Of a stretch of DNA of 64,000 nucleotides, positions 52,318 to 64,000 are shown piece by piece. Numbering within the stretch: position 1 is the first letter of the stretch; each line of letters begins with the position of its first letter. The DNA comes from Piromyces finnis (Eukaryota; Neocallimastigomycota; Neocallimastigomycetes; Neocallimastigales; Neocallimastigaceae), in assembly GCA_002104945.1 (NCBI GenBank), contig MCFH01000002.1, forward strand, positions 372,001-436,000. The letters are read 5' to 3'. The notes under the pieces are model-generated. The model searched no databases. It worked only from the letters and a program-made list of their open reading frames with translations, and had not been told where the DNA came from. The position numbers were made by a program, and so were the translations under genes.

Positions 52318-55300
52318 TTATTCATTATTTGAAGTTGGTTGTTCTCTTGGTTCCACTTTCAAGCTTATATTATATAAATCTTGTTCATCTTTTTCGTCTA
52401 CATCAATAACATTAGTTTTAAGCCAAAATTGTATTACTGGTACTTCTTTAAAGTTATAGGGTACTTTAAAGGAATTATAGTCTTCAACAATCATGGCTAA
52501 ATTACGGAATTTTGATATATTAATAAGATTTTCTTTACGATATTTTGAATTACCATCTTCCGTAAATGTAATATCCTTTAAAATAATACCTATATATATA
52601 TATAAATTTCAATATAATAATTAATATTTATATATTTTAAAAAAATAAATGGTATATATATTAGTATAGAATATATATTAATTACCAAAGAATGGAATAC
52701 TTGGTTTTTCACAAGTTTTTAAAAGATGACGATATTTTTGATAATTTTTATTATGACTAATTTGATTTTGACAAAATTCTAGGGTATCTTTATATTTTGT
52801 TGGAAGTAATGCCCATGTTTTAGATAAACGAACAATTGTTGAAGAATTTAATGCTGCAATTACCGAAAAAACTAAATCAAAATTTCTTTCTTCAAAACTT
52901 TTCTGTTTTTTTTTTTTTAATTTATTTAGATATTTAAATACATAAAAAAAAAAGAAGAAATGTTAAATAAAAATTATAAATAAATAAAATTTAATATCAT
53001 TTATATTATATTTTTATATATACACACACACTAATAATAATTATTAATGCGGTGTATAGTAAAAATTGAAAATTTAAAAATAATAAAAAAAAAATTTACT
53101 TTGCAAATATTTATAGCATGTCTTAGATAGGCATTTCTTTTTTTGGCATCCATATCAGATAATATGATTGCAATGATATATTGTGTAATCTATATTGAAC
53201 GGATTTTATGAATAGATTTTTATTAATTAATTATTATTATAAATGAAAAAAAAAATTTTTTTTTAAAAAATAATATTTAATAATAATTATATATATATAT
53301 ATATATTACCCTAATAGATATTTTTGTCATCATTTTAATACTATCACTTTTACAGTTCTTTTTATTGACAATCATTAGTTCATGTGGATGAACTTTTGAA
53401 TAAGCTTCTCCTTCTAATAAACACATTTGTCTTGTAAATTCCATTGGATCAATATCAAGGAAAGTAAGTTTTTCTTGTGGAGATTTAGGTATAATAGGGT
53501 GTGGACAACCGTCACTTGAATTTCTTTTTGAAGGTTCTTCAGCAGATAATAATTTTTTAGCCTATTTTTTTTTTTTTCAAATATTATTTATTAGATCGTT
53601 GAGGTTTTTTTTTTTTTTTTCATAATTATAAACATATAAAATTAATTGTTAATTTTTAATTTTAAATTTATAATTCTTATTTTTTTTTTTATATATTTAA
53701 TATCATTTTTAATTATTACTTTGAAAAGAGTATCTATTGCAGAATCTGAATAAGATAGACTAATTGGATTACTAATTTCAGTTAAAAATTTTATAATGTT
53801 TGGTAAAAATTCTTTTTCTTCTTTTGAATAATAATCAGAAAGCCAAAGATCTAATACATTTAATACTCTTTTTTTTTTTTAAAAAAAAAAAAAATAAAAA
53901 AAGAATTGTAAAGTTGACATTAATTATCATTTATTACATTTTTTTTTAATAAATTATTAATAAATTAAAATTTTTTGATATATATATATTTACTTATTTT
54001 GTATTGGCACTTGTTTAATCACTTTCCATTCTTGAATGTTATTATTTATTAATTCTTTAGGTGGTTTTATTAAATATCTTTTTATTAAGTGATCAATAAA
54101 TTCAGGGGTTGTACAAAATTGATCATACATCAATATAAGTGTTTTTTGATCTAAATCGGTATCTTCATTTTCATGAGATGTTACAAATTCAATAAAGGAA
54201 GATAATGTTGCACCATTAATTTGTCCTTCCATGTTATATGTAATTGTACCTTTAGGATAATCAGCCATTAAATACCATGGCTTTGGAGTTGAATTCTAAC
54301 ATATTAGAAAATTTTATCCACGATTAATATAACAATTAATATTATATGCATTATTAAAATATTATTATAGTATTATAGATTATTTTAATTATATTCATAT
54401 TTTTTTTTAAAAAAATATATTTTTTATTTTATTATTTACATTTATTTTTTCATTTTCAATATCAGCATTATCTTCACCAAAGAATTTATTAATTTTTGAT
54501 CTTGTTACGGGTGTTGCTATCTTTGGATTACTATTAACTTTATATATTTTTTGACTTTGAGTTACCGGTAGTTCTTTTAATAATGATAGTGATAATTCTG
54601 AAGCAAATTGCTTTCATGATTAAAAAAAAAAAAGATAATAATAAGTAAAATATTAATTTAATTTATTATTATTATTTTTTTAAAATGTAATAATTTTATT
54701 TGGTAAAATTAATAAATTTTTTAAATCTTACTCCTTTATAATTTAATTTCTCGTTCAAGGTTCTATATTATCAAAAGAAAAAAAAATAATTTTTTTAAAA
54801 AAAAATTGATATAAATTAATTTATTTATATTTTATTACTTACCTAATTTGTGGTTTAATTTCGGATGAATCATTTGCACTTTTTATTTCAGGTGAGTCTT
54901 TTTTCTATTATTTAATTATACAATAATATAATATAATAATATTTATATTTTGAATATTATAAATATTATTATTATAATAATAATAGTATGGTATTAAAAA
55001 GGGGAAAAACAAATAATGATTTAGTATCTCTGCTTTCTTCTGTAAGGGGTTGGTCAATCTTTTATTAAAAATTATAAATAAAATAGTTGATAATATTATA
55101 TAAAAAAAAATTACCTTTAACACCATTTCTAATTTTTTGGAAAATGCTCCATTAAATACTGAACTTTGTTCTCCAAACAATTTTTTATTTTGTTCATAAC
55201 TATCTTGACTTGGAGTATTTTCCATCATATCAAAACTATTTTGATGTGATACAGTAGGACTATCCACACTATCATATATTCCCTTAATAATTAATGAAAT

Positions 55301-57792
55301 ATCATCAATAATATTTATACAATTAGATAAGGATTCAAGAATAAGCTCTAATGAATTTGATGGTGCAAATTTTTCATTTGAAGATTTAATCGTAATAGTT
55401 AATTCCTTGACACTATTCATCAAAATTTCTTTTTTATGAATGAATTGACTTATAATTTTAAATACTTTTTTCTTTTTAAATTGAATTTCATCAATATCAT
55501 TGGCTAAGGCTGAAATGTTATCCCTACATTTTAATGAAAGTTTATAAATATTTTGATTGACCACTTGTTCTTTTCTTGAAACTATAATCAAATCAGATAT
55601 TGACATCATGATAATGGAAACTTGTTGATTAATTTTATTAAGTACAATATTTGTACTGTAATTTTCAATGGTTGTTGTTAAGAAATTTGGATTGGTATTA
55701 ATAATCGGGGATGAAATGGTTAACTCCGAACCATTTTCATTATTATTAATGGTAGCAAAATTAATTGTATTTAATAATAATTGATAATTTGATGAAAATT
55801 CATCGATTTGTTGAAAAATGAGTTGACTTGCATCTGGTGGTGGCCATTGTCCTACTGCATCTCGAACATTTAATATCATTTTAGATAAAGAAAGCATAGT
55901 AGAATAATAAAGATTTACTTGACTACTAGTTGTTGAAATCACGCCACCATCTTGGTTAAGAATATTAGCAGAGGTTAAAAATTTTTTTATCAAATTATTT
56001 ATTTCATTACATTGGTCTAGGTAGGTATTTTTTTTATTTTTATTAATACTCTGAATAAAATCAACAAATAATTGAATTATCTTTTGATGTTGTTTTTCTT
56101 CACTACTCTTCTTTGATAATCCATTCTTTGAAATTTCTAATTTTTTTACTTTTTCGATAAGTGATGTTATTGTTGTAGGACTCTGAGGACTTAAAATTTG
56201 ATTACCAGATGGTGAAGTTGGCGTTTTTTTAATTGAAAAGTCATGATTATTTGTATCTAATGATTCAACACTTTTATTTCCTCCATTATGTATTAAATTT
56301 GAAGTAGGAATACCTGTCATATTTAATCCATTCATACTTGTTAATGTTCCATTCAATGATGAATTAGAATCATGTCTAGAATTCGATAATGAACTTGAAT
56401 CACTATCAGCACAATATACATTAGAGTAGAAATTAACTGGTGTACCATAGGCTAATGTACTATTACTCTTTGTCATATTAGAGGATGTTGGTCTTTTTGG
56501 TCCATTTGATAATTCACTATCATTTAAATTACTATTACTATTTCTATCAATATTATCTCCAGATAAGTTACATAAGTTAAAAGATGAATTTGATAATGAA
56601 TTACTAATTATATTTGCTAAATTCATGATTTTTTCAGATTTTCTCGGTGGTGGTGGAGGTGGTAAATCCAATTTTGTACTATTATTATTATTGTTGTTGT
56701 TGTTTTCAATATTTTTTTCAAATATCTGCAATTCTTTACTTAATTGTGATATTTCATTCTTTTAAAATAATTTATTTTTTTTATATATTTAATTATATGT
56801 AATAAAAATAATTAATAGTATCATTTAAAAAAAAAAAGAAATAAAAAATTGTTTTAATTTTTTATTATAATATTATTTTATCTAGTATTAATTTTATAGG
56901 ATTCAATCAAATTCTATTATATTTATGATATACTTATTTACTTTTTTTAAAGTTCTGCTTTTATTATATGTTGTTTCATTAGTTTCAATATTAATGTAAT
57001 ATTTTTTTCCATTTATCGTTCTCTTTTTTTTCCAGTTATTTGATATCTGTTTTTCGAAAGTAATAAATTTTACATTTTGTTATTAGAAAAATAATTAATT
57101 AAATATGATTAATATTTATTAATTTGAAAAAAAAAAATTAAAATTATTGTCCTTTTTTTTTTTTTTTTTGACACTATATATTTCTAAGTCATTATATGGT
57201 ATTTAACATTATTTATTTTTTCTTCTTCTAAAGTATAGTTCATACCTTATTTATTTCTTCTAATAATTTATTATTTTCATTTACACTTGATGAGTCATTA
57301 ATAGTATTCTCTTTGGTATTTTTCTCCTGATGTAACTGAATCTATCATTGCATTTTATTTTATAATAAATATTTATATATAAATTAATTATTTATAATGT
57401 TATTATGTGTTTGTTAATATTCTATTTTTCTATTTTTTTTTTTTTTACTTTTGCATTTTCTTGAGAAGCAATTGATCTAGTATATTGCATAGGAAACCAT
57501 CCTTTTATATATATTATTAATTAGAGTAATAAAATATTAATTTTTTTTCGATAATTTTTTATTATTTCTTTATAATATCTTTTTTTTCTTTTTCTTTTTT
57601 TTTTATAAAAAAAAAAAACAATCCAGATCATATACCTCTTTTTTTCTTTATTCTTATTATTCCATCTGCCCAACCTGACGGGTCTTTTACTATAACATCA
57701 ATAATATCATCTTTTCTTATTGTTAATTCTGTATTATTATCTCCGTCAAAATTATATTTTACTTTAACTGTATCAATGATATTAAATGACAT
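52318..57792 (-). CDS. Cdc25-type Ras guanine-nucleotide exchange factor with SH3 and WW domains
   Basis: Fourteen exons, minus strand: 57636..57792, 57501..57553 start-end read as 57449..57501, 57246..57341, 56942..57046, 55115..56758, 54843..54904, 54732..54762, 54440..54610, 53994..54295, 53720..53867, 53310..53561, 53100..53189, 52686..52902, 52318..52589. The second exon is 57449..57501. Total 3600 nt, 1199 aa. Order: SH3 (VKVKYNFDGDNNTELTIRK through GWFPMQYT, residues 3-66), WW-like (WKKKRTINGKKYYINIETNE, about 105-130), Asn/Ser-rich middle with a PPPPPPR run, RasGEF_N (GTITYNMEGQINGATLSSFI), then the CDC25 catalytic domain (DIDPMEFTRQMCLLE, IAALNSSTIVRLSKTW, PSIPFFG, DITFTEDGN). This is the fungal Cdc25/Ste6 architecture that loads GTP on Ras upstream of cAMP or MAPK signalling. 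A possible extra 48-bp exon at about 55011-55060 is in frame but lacks a good donor, so I left it out. Confidence 0.9.
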
Positions 57793-57980
57793 AGTTGAGA
57801 ATTTATTTAAAAAAAAAAGATTAAATTGTATTTATATATTTATTTATATATGTTATATTTGATATGTAATGAAATGAATCCAATATTAAAAAGTAATAAT
57901 GTTTTAAACATAATTATAACATTAAAAATAATATTATAAATTTGAATATATGAATTCAATAAATATTTTTAGTAGTTATA

Positions 57981-58016
<36 letters not shown>

Positions 58017-59375
58017 ATATTTTATTTTAAAACTATAACATGAATATATTTATACAAATTTTATAGATAATAAATGATATTAAAAAGTAATTTTATTAAA
58101 GTATATTCATTTTTAAAAATAAAAATAAAGATTAATATTCTTCTTGCATTTTCGATTTTTTTTTATTTTATTTTATAATTATCATAGATCATAGTAATAG
58201 AGTTGATAATAATAGCAAATTTAACACTTTTTAAATAAGTTAAATTAATATTAAAATTGTGGATAAAAAATTTAAAAAAATTTAGTATTGATAGTAGTAA
58301 ATGGGTAAATGGTAGTGTAGTACTTTCAATAAATCATAATAGTTATATTGTATGATAATTATATTTTAATAAGCATCTAATTATAATCTATAATTAAATA
58401 TATATATATATTTAATAATAATTTACAATTTAACAGAATATTAAAAGCTATATTTATTGTAATTTTACTTATTGATAATTTTAATTTATAAAAGTTTATT
58501 TTTATAATTATTAATTCTAAAAATTACAATAATCATGGATGATAAACTTTAAATATAAATTAATAAAATAAAAATACAAAGTTTTCTCAAATAATAGTAA
58601 TATCAATCTAAAATTTTGTAAATATAAAAACTTTAGGAATTAAATATGATTTTTTTTTTTAAATTACTATTAATAAAATGAATATAGATATAATTGAAAT
58701 TAAGTAAAAGATGCTTTATTTCTATTATTATTATATCTAATGTATTATGTATAATAATGAATAAATAAATAATTATATAAATAGATAAAGGAATAGTTAG
58801 ATGAATATATAATTAAATAGATGAATAGCTTTTTTTAAATTAGCAACCTGATAAATAAATGAATAAATAATTATATAAATAAATAAACATTAGTAATAGT
58901 AGTAGTGGTGGTAGTAGTAAAATTTTAAAATATTTAGGTGAATGCATTGGGAATAAAGAATTTCAATTTTTTTTTTAATATTTTTTAATATTAAATATAT
59001 AATTAATATAATTATTAAAATTTATTTTTATATTAATAATAAATTAATTTGTATACAAACAAAATTATTTTAAAAAAGAAGAGTTTAAACTTTTTTTTTT
59101 TTTATTATTTTATATATTCTATTTTTTTATTTGTGGAATCCCTTTTTTTTTTTTTTATATTTTTAATCCATCGATAAAATAAAAATTATTTTAATTTTGA
59201 ATTTGAAGTAATAAAAACAAAAATAAATACTATTAATAGCCCTATATTTAAAAAAAAGGGCGTAATTAAAGATATAAAAACTATCTTGATACATCTATCT
59301 TTACCTTTTAATATTTCAAAAAAAAAAAAAATAAAAAATAAAAAAAATAAATATTTGTTAAACTAATAATTAAAT
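57793..59375. other. Divergent promoter region, RasGEF and ANKRD54-like genes
   Basis: About 1.6 kb between two divergent start codons. It has a T27 tract at about 57987-58015, TA runs and AAAT runs near 58760-58880. No gene or clear motif was found. Confidence 0.5.
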
Positions 59376-60188
59376 ATGGATAAATCAAAAAGTAAATCAA
59401 TAGTTGCTCATTACACTCATTCATATATTCCTGTTCGTTCAGGAAAAATTGTAAAAAGGAAATTAACTACACCTCCATCAATTTCAGCAACAAGAGTACA
59501 AAAACATTTTCAAATATTTTTTCAAGATCAGCTATTAAATGCTTGTGAAAAAGGAAATATTATAGAAGGTATATATCTTTTAAATAATGTCCATGTCTAT
59601 AATTATTTCAGAATAAAGAAATAATAATTGTAGATAAATATTATATAAAGAATATTTGTGGTGAAAAAGATAATTCATTAATATTTGAAATTCATAAAGA
59701 AAAAATAAACCATTATGAATTTATATAAAGCTCTATATTGAATTAAAATAATATAATAATCAGTATAAACGCATATACATATTTTGGTATTTTAGTTAGA
59801 AATGACTATAAGAATTTTGGAATTAATTAACCCTCAAATCTATCATATTAAAACTTTAAAGATACAAAATTACTTTTTATAATATTAGTTTAAGTAAAAT
59901 AATAAAAAGAAATTCTTATTTAGATTGAGAGAAAATAATTTATATTGTTCTACTTATCTTTTATATAATTAATAGTTAATAGAAATTTCTTATTAATAAT
60001 CATTTCATTTTAAATATAAAGTTAAACGTTTATTAGAACGTTATAGAATATCACCAAATTTTAAAGATTCAAAAGGACGTACACCCTTACATTTTGCATG
60101 TTCTTCAGGTATATAAAATTAAAAATAAATGATTTTAACAAATTATTATTTTAATATATAAAAGGAGTAAATTTTTAATTAAAATAAC

Positions 60189-60220
<32 letters not shown>

Positions 60221-61143
60221 TATATATATAATTACTAATAAGGCAATGAAAAAATAGCTGAATTAATAATTCATGCAGGAGCTAATGTTAATGCTATAGA
60301 TTTAAATCAAAATACACCTCTTCATCTTTCTGTTATATCAAATAATTATACATGTGTTGCATTATTATTAAAAGCAGGTAGGATTTATTAAAAATTTAAC
60401 AAAAACAATAATAATAACAACAATAGTAATAACATTAATAATAATAATTTATTATAATTTATTTATATTTGTTATTAGGTGCTAATGCACATGCTAGAGA
60501 TAAATCATATAAAACCCCGCTTGATTTAGCATTATCAAGAATACAATATATCATCCAAAACTTAAATACTCTGGATAATGCTAGTACATTAATTCCAGAA
60601 ATACAAGAAGTCATAAAATTACTAAAGTATTATATTCAAATTCCAAGAAATTTAGTAAGATCTCAAAGTGATTCTTTTTCAATGATAAAATTTTCAAAAA
60701 ATATATATCCAAATCTATCATATTCAAATTTAACAAAATTACCTACATCACCAACACCATCATTAATTGATGGTAATGCTGACATATCACCAATAAAACT
60801 ACAAAATATAAATATTATTGATGACATTTATAAAAATAATACTATGAAAGTAACTACAACAATATCGCCTGAATCATCATCATCATCAACTTCATCCTCA
60901 TCAAAAATGATTATTAATTCACCAATTATTACTAATGAAAAATTATTACAAAATCAGACAATACAACAATCGTTTACTCCTAAAAATGAAATACCAGAGA
61001 ATTCAAAAGTTGATGATTTAGAAGAAATATGCTTTAGATTATCACAGTTAAATAATGATCTTACAAATGATCATTTACCAGAACCATTAACAAATACAAA
61101 TCTTGAAGAATTAAGAAGTTTATTAAATAATATAAAAATATAA
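59376..61143 (+). CDS. ANKRD54-like ankyrin-repeat protein
   Basis: Four exons: 59376..59568, 60022..60108, 60243..60377, 60479..61143, all introns phase 1, giving 359 aa. The first intron is 453 bp. The N-terminus is basic (MDKSKSKSIVAHYTHSY, GKIVKRK). Ankyrin repeats follow across the splice junctions: LLNACEKGNIIEVKRLLERY, DSKGRTPLHFACSSGNEKIA, NQNTPLHLSVISNNYTCVAL and KSYKTPLDLALSRIQ. Then a Ser/Asn-rich linker (about 200-310) and a C-terminal helix DDLEEICFRLSQLNNDL followed by LEELRSLLNNI. That order, and especially the C-terminal DDLxxxCxRL helix pair, matches animal ANKRD54 (Liar), a shuttling adaptor that binds Lyn/Btk kinases. Those kinases are absent in fungi, so the ancestral partner must differ. 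Orthology is a good but not proven inference. Confidence 0.82.
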
Positions 61144-62121
61144 TATGAATTGAAATATCATCAAGAGATGATGTACATTTAAAATGAATAGATATATTAA
61201 TTATAATTATATCTAAACCATGTTTTTTGAATTATTTTTTTTTTTATTATCTCATTCACTTTTTAATTACAATTTAAGAAGATAATTAATTATAATTCAT
61301 GATTTCTTATGAATTATAGTTATATTTAATTTATTTAAAGATAACAATAAATATCTAGATTATTATAATATAATAAATATTTAAATTAAATTTTTGTCGA
61401 TTCGCAGTTCTTTTTTTAATCCTAATTTTAACATCACTTTCATATAGTCATTAAATATACATATTCAAAAAAAAAAAAAAAAAAAAAAAAGTAGCAATAA
61501 TTATATAACTGTTTTATTCATCGTTTTGAAAATTAATTTATAGTCTCTATTTGAAATATGTATAATATTCTTTTAAAAATAGATAAAATAATAATAAATA
61601 AAATTTGAATATAAAGAATAACTGAATTTCTTTAAAATTATAATTTCACTTATTAATAATAATAAAATTATATATATATTCCTCGGAAATATATTTTAGT
61701 TGGGTTTATTTTTACATATTTTATATAATTTGTATGCATAAAAATTTGAACTTTTTCAATAAATAAACTTTTTTTTTAAATGATATAATGATATATTGTG
61801 ATTAAAATATAATATTAGTTATTTTCTAATATCTTTTTTTTTTTTTTTTATTTATTTTTGAATATAATTTCATTTATTTTAAAACTTGATTTACTTTTTT
61901 ATCCATATTAAAAATAAAACATTTATTATAAATTCAAATATTAATTTTTCTAAATATTTGTTTTTATATATTACATAATTGTAATTATAACAACAACAAA
62001 TAAAATACAAAAGTATTTTAAATGTTATTATAAAATTTAATATAATAACAAAATAGAATATTTGTAAATAGAATTGAAAATTTCAATATAAAATAATTAT
62101 ATAATATTATTTTTATAAAAA
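61144..62121. other. Intergenic spacer before myosin gene
   Basis: A+T-rich DNA with an A-tract near 61468-61490. It holds the ANKRD54-like 3' UTR and the myosin promoter. No gene was found. Confidence 0.55.
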
Positions 62122-64000
62122 ATGGAAAATGAACAAGAACAAATTATTATGAACACAGAGGATATTACCTCTAGTAGTTGGAATGAGAAGAAATGGTTAT
62201 GGGTATTTATAATAAATTAATAATAATAAAAAAAAATAGTATCATAATATTAATAAATATCTTTATTAAAGATTCCAGATCCAGAGGAAGGATATGTTGC
62301 ATGTGAAGTATTAAAAGAAAATGGTGAAGAATTAAAAGTCAAAATTGTTAATGGACCTGTAAAATATCATGTTAAATATAACAATTAATATCTATTTTGT
62401 TTAGTTAACTTTTTTTTTTAATTTTTTTATTATAAAAATAAAAATATAATTAGGAAAAAATTGTAAATATAAACGAAACAGAAAAAATGAATCCACCAAA
62501 ATTTGATAGAGTTCCTGATATGGCAGATCTTAGTAATTTAAATGAACCATCTGTTATTCATAATTTAAGATTAAGATACTATTCTAATATGATTTATGTA
62601 ATAATTCTATTCCTTTTTGGAAAAAAATTAATAAATATAAATATATATATATAGATTATAATAAATTTATTTTTAATCTATAAATTATGATATGTTATAG
62701 AGTTATTCAGGTCTTTTTTTGGTATCAATTAACCCATATAAAAACCTTCCAATCTATAATGATGAAATTATTAAATCATATAAAAATATGAAAAGAGCTG
62801 ATATGCCTCCACATATATATGCAATTTCCGATCTTGCCTATCGTAATTTACTTCAAAATAAAGAAAATCAATCCATTCTTATTACGTAACTATTATATAT
62901 TAATTGTATTTTAATTCATTATTTTTTACTTATGTGATATATCATATCTATTATAATTAATATTAAAGTGGTGAATCTGGTGCTGGTAAAACGGAAAATA
63001 CTAAAAAGGTTATTCAATATTTAGCAGAAATTGCCGGAGGAAAAATTATTGTTAATGAAAATACAAAAGATGTTTCTAGTAAGAAAATTAGAAGATTGTC
63101 AAATGCTACAAAAGGAAAGCAATTCATTGGTTCATTAGAAGAGCAAATCCTTCAAGCTAATCCAATTTTAGAAGCTTTCGGTAACGCACAAACTGTCAAA
63201 AATAATAACTCATCTCGTTTCGTAAGTATATAATATTTTTTTTCATCTAATTTATATATTAATATCTTTAAAATTTAATGGTTTATTTTGTTTGAAATTA
63301 TTCATTCATTATAGGGAAAATTTATTAGAATTGAATTTCTTCCTTCTGGTTATATTGGTGGTGCAAAGATCGAAAAATATTTATTTGAAAAATCTAGAGT
63401 AACTTATCAAACTAATAAAGAAAGAAATTATCATATTTTCTATCAGTTAATTAAAGGTGCTTCAAAAGAAACAAAGGATAAATTACTTTTAAGTGATTCC
63501 TTAGATGATTATAAATATATTAAGAATTCAAAAAAAACTATTGAAGGAGTTGATGATGTTGAAGAATTTGAATTATTAAAAGTAATTATTATTATTATTA
63601 TTATTATTATTAAATATTTATTTAAATATGATTTATATAATATATATATTTATAAATAAACCATATTATATAAAATAAAAATAGGAATCTATGCTCATTA
63701 TGGGTATTGATGAAGAAGAACAATTGAATTTCTATAAAATTATTGCTGTTATTCTTCATTTGGGTAACATTAATTTAACAAAAGATAGAAATGATCAGGC
63801 ATTATTAGCTGATACAGTTGATATTGAAAAAGTATGTCACTTATTAGAAGTGTCCGTTGATGACTTTACAAGAGGTTTATTAAAACCAAAGATTAAGGCT
63901 GGTAGAGATTGGATTACTCAAGCTAAAGATGTTACTCAAGTACAATATTCTATTGGTGCTTTCGCAAGAGCTTTATACGATAGAATGTTTAAATATTTAA
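62122..64000 (+). CDS. Myosin II heavy chain, N-terminal motor part (cut by window end)
   Basis: Seven exons so far: 62122..62202, 62272..62358, 62454..62597, 62701..62885, 62969..63221, 63315..63581 and 63685..64000 (continues). The order is a short N-terminal extension, the SH3-like subdomain ([18 protein letters not shown]), [38 protein letters not shown], the P-loop [14 protein letters not shown], loop 1 with a basic [33 protein letters not shown], switch [16 protein letters not shown] and [20 protein letters not shown]. The P-loop intron splits the Thr just before GESGAGKT. The pre-motor sequence and [18 protein letters not shown] are class II features, so this is the conventional myosin of the contractile ring and cortex (Myo1/Myo2 in yeasts). 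The relay, converter and tail lie beyond the window. Class II is likely but should be confirmed with the tail. Confidence 0.92.

Overview
This window looks like nuclear DNA from an early-diverging fungus with extremely A+T-rich non-coding DNA. An anaerobic gut fungus (Neocallimastigomycota) is my best guess. The support is spliceosomal introns (GTAAG-type donors, short and A+T-rich), long homopolymer and ATT/TAA tracts, Asn/Lys-rich proteins, and a typically fungal gene set: a CreC-like WD protein, a Cdc25-type Ras exchange factor, the Mediator kinase Cdk8/Ssn3, a CBM21-type PP1 subunit and myosin II. The placement is inference; no rRNA or other marker is present. I saw no tRNA, rRNA, CRISPR array or intact transposon.

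Layout. 1-336: 3' end of a leucine-rich-repeat gene (+). 897-18811: four genes on the minus strand. These are a Sel1-repeat protein with a long 11-residue-repeat tail, a ten-exon CreC/WDR20-like WD protein, and two tandem paralogues of a secreted HExxH metallopeptidase-like family. 18812-23433 is A+T-rich DNA with a 111-bp tandem duplication and a minisatellite. 23434-26496 is an intronless PPR protein (+). 26497-31029 is non-coding apart from a compositionally odd island at about 27530-27850. 31030-33759 encodes a CBM21 PP1-targeting subunit (-). About 10 kb of gene-poor, foldback-rich DNA follows. From 43676 the window is dense again: a secreted orphan (+), an ankyrin protein (+), Cdk8 (+), an SH3-WW-RasGEF protein (-), an ANKRD54-like ankyrin protein (+) and the start of myosin II heavy chain (+, cut by the window end).

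I rebuilt the multi-exon genes by hand from donor and acceptor dinucleotides, requiring the intron phases to close and homology to run across the junctions. All listed exon sets sum to whole codons. Functional themes are nutrient and carbon signalling (CreC-like, PP1/CBM21, Ras-GEF, Cdk8) and cell-cortex or cytoskeleton work (myosin II, Sel1 protein). No operon-like logic is expected or seen. The most novel items are the tandem metallopeptidase-like pair, the Sel1 plus synuclein/perilipin-like repeat fusion, the large PPR protein in a probable anaerobe, and the GC-rich island.
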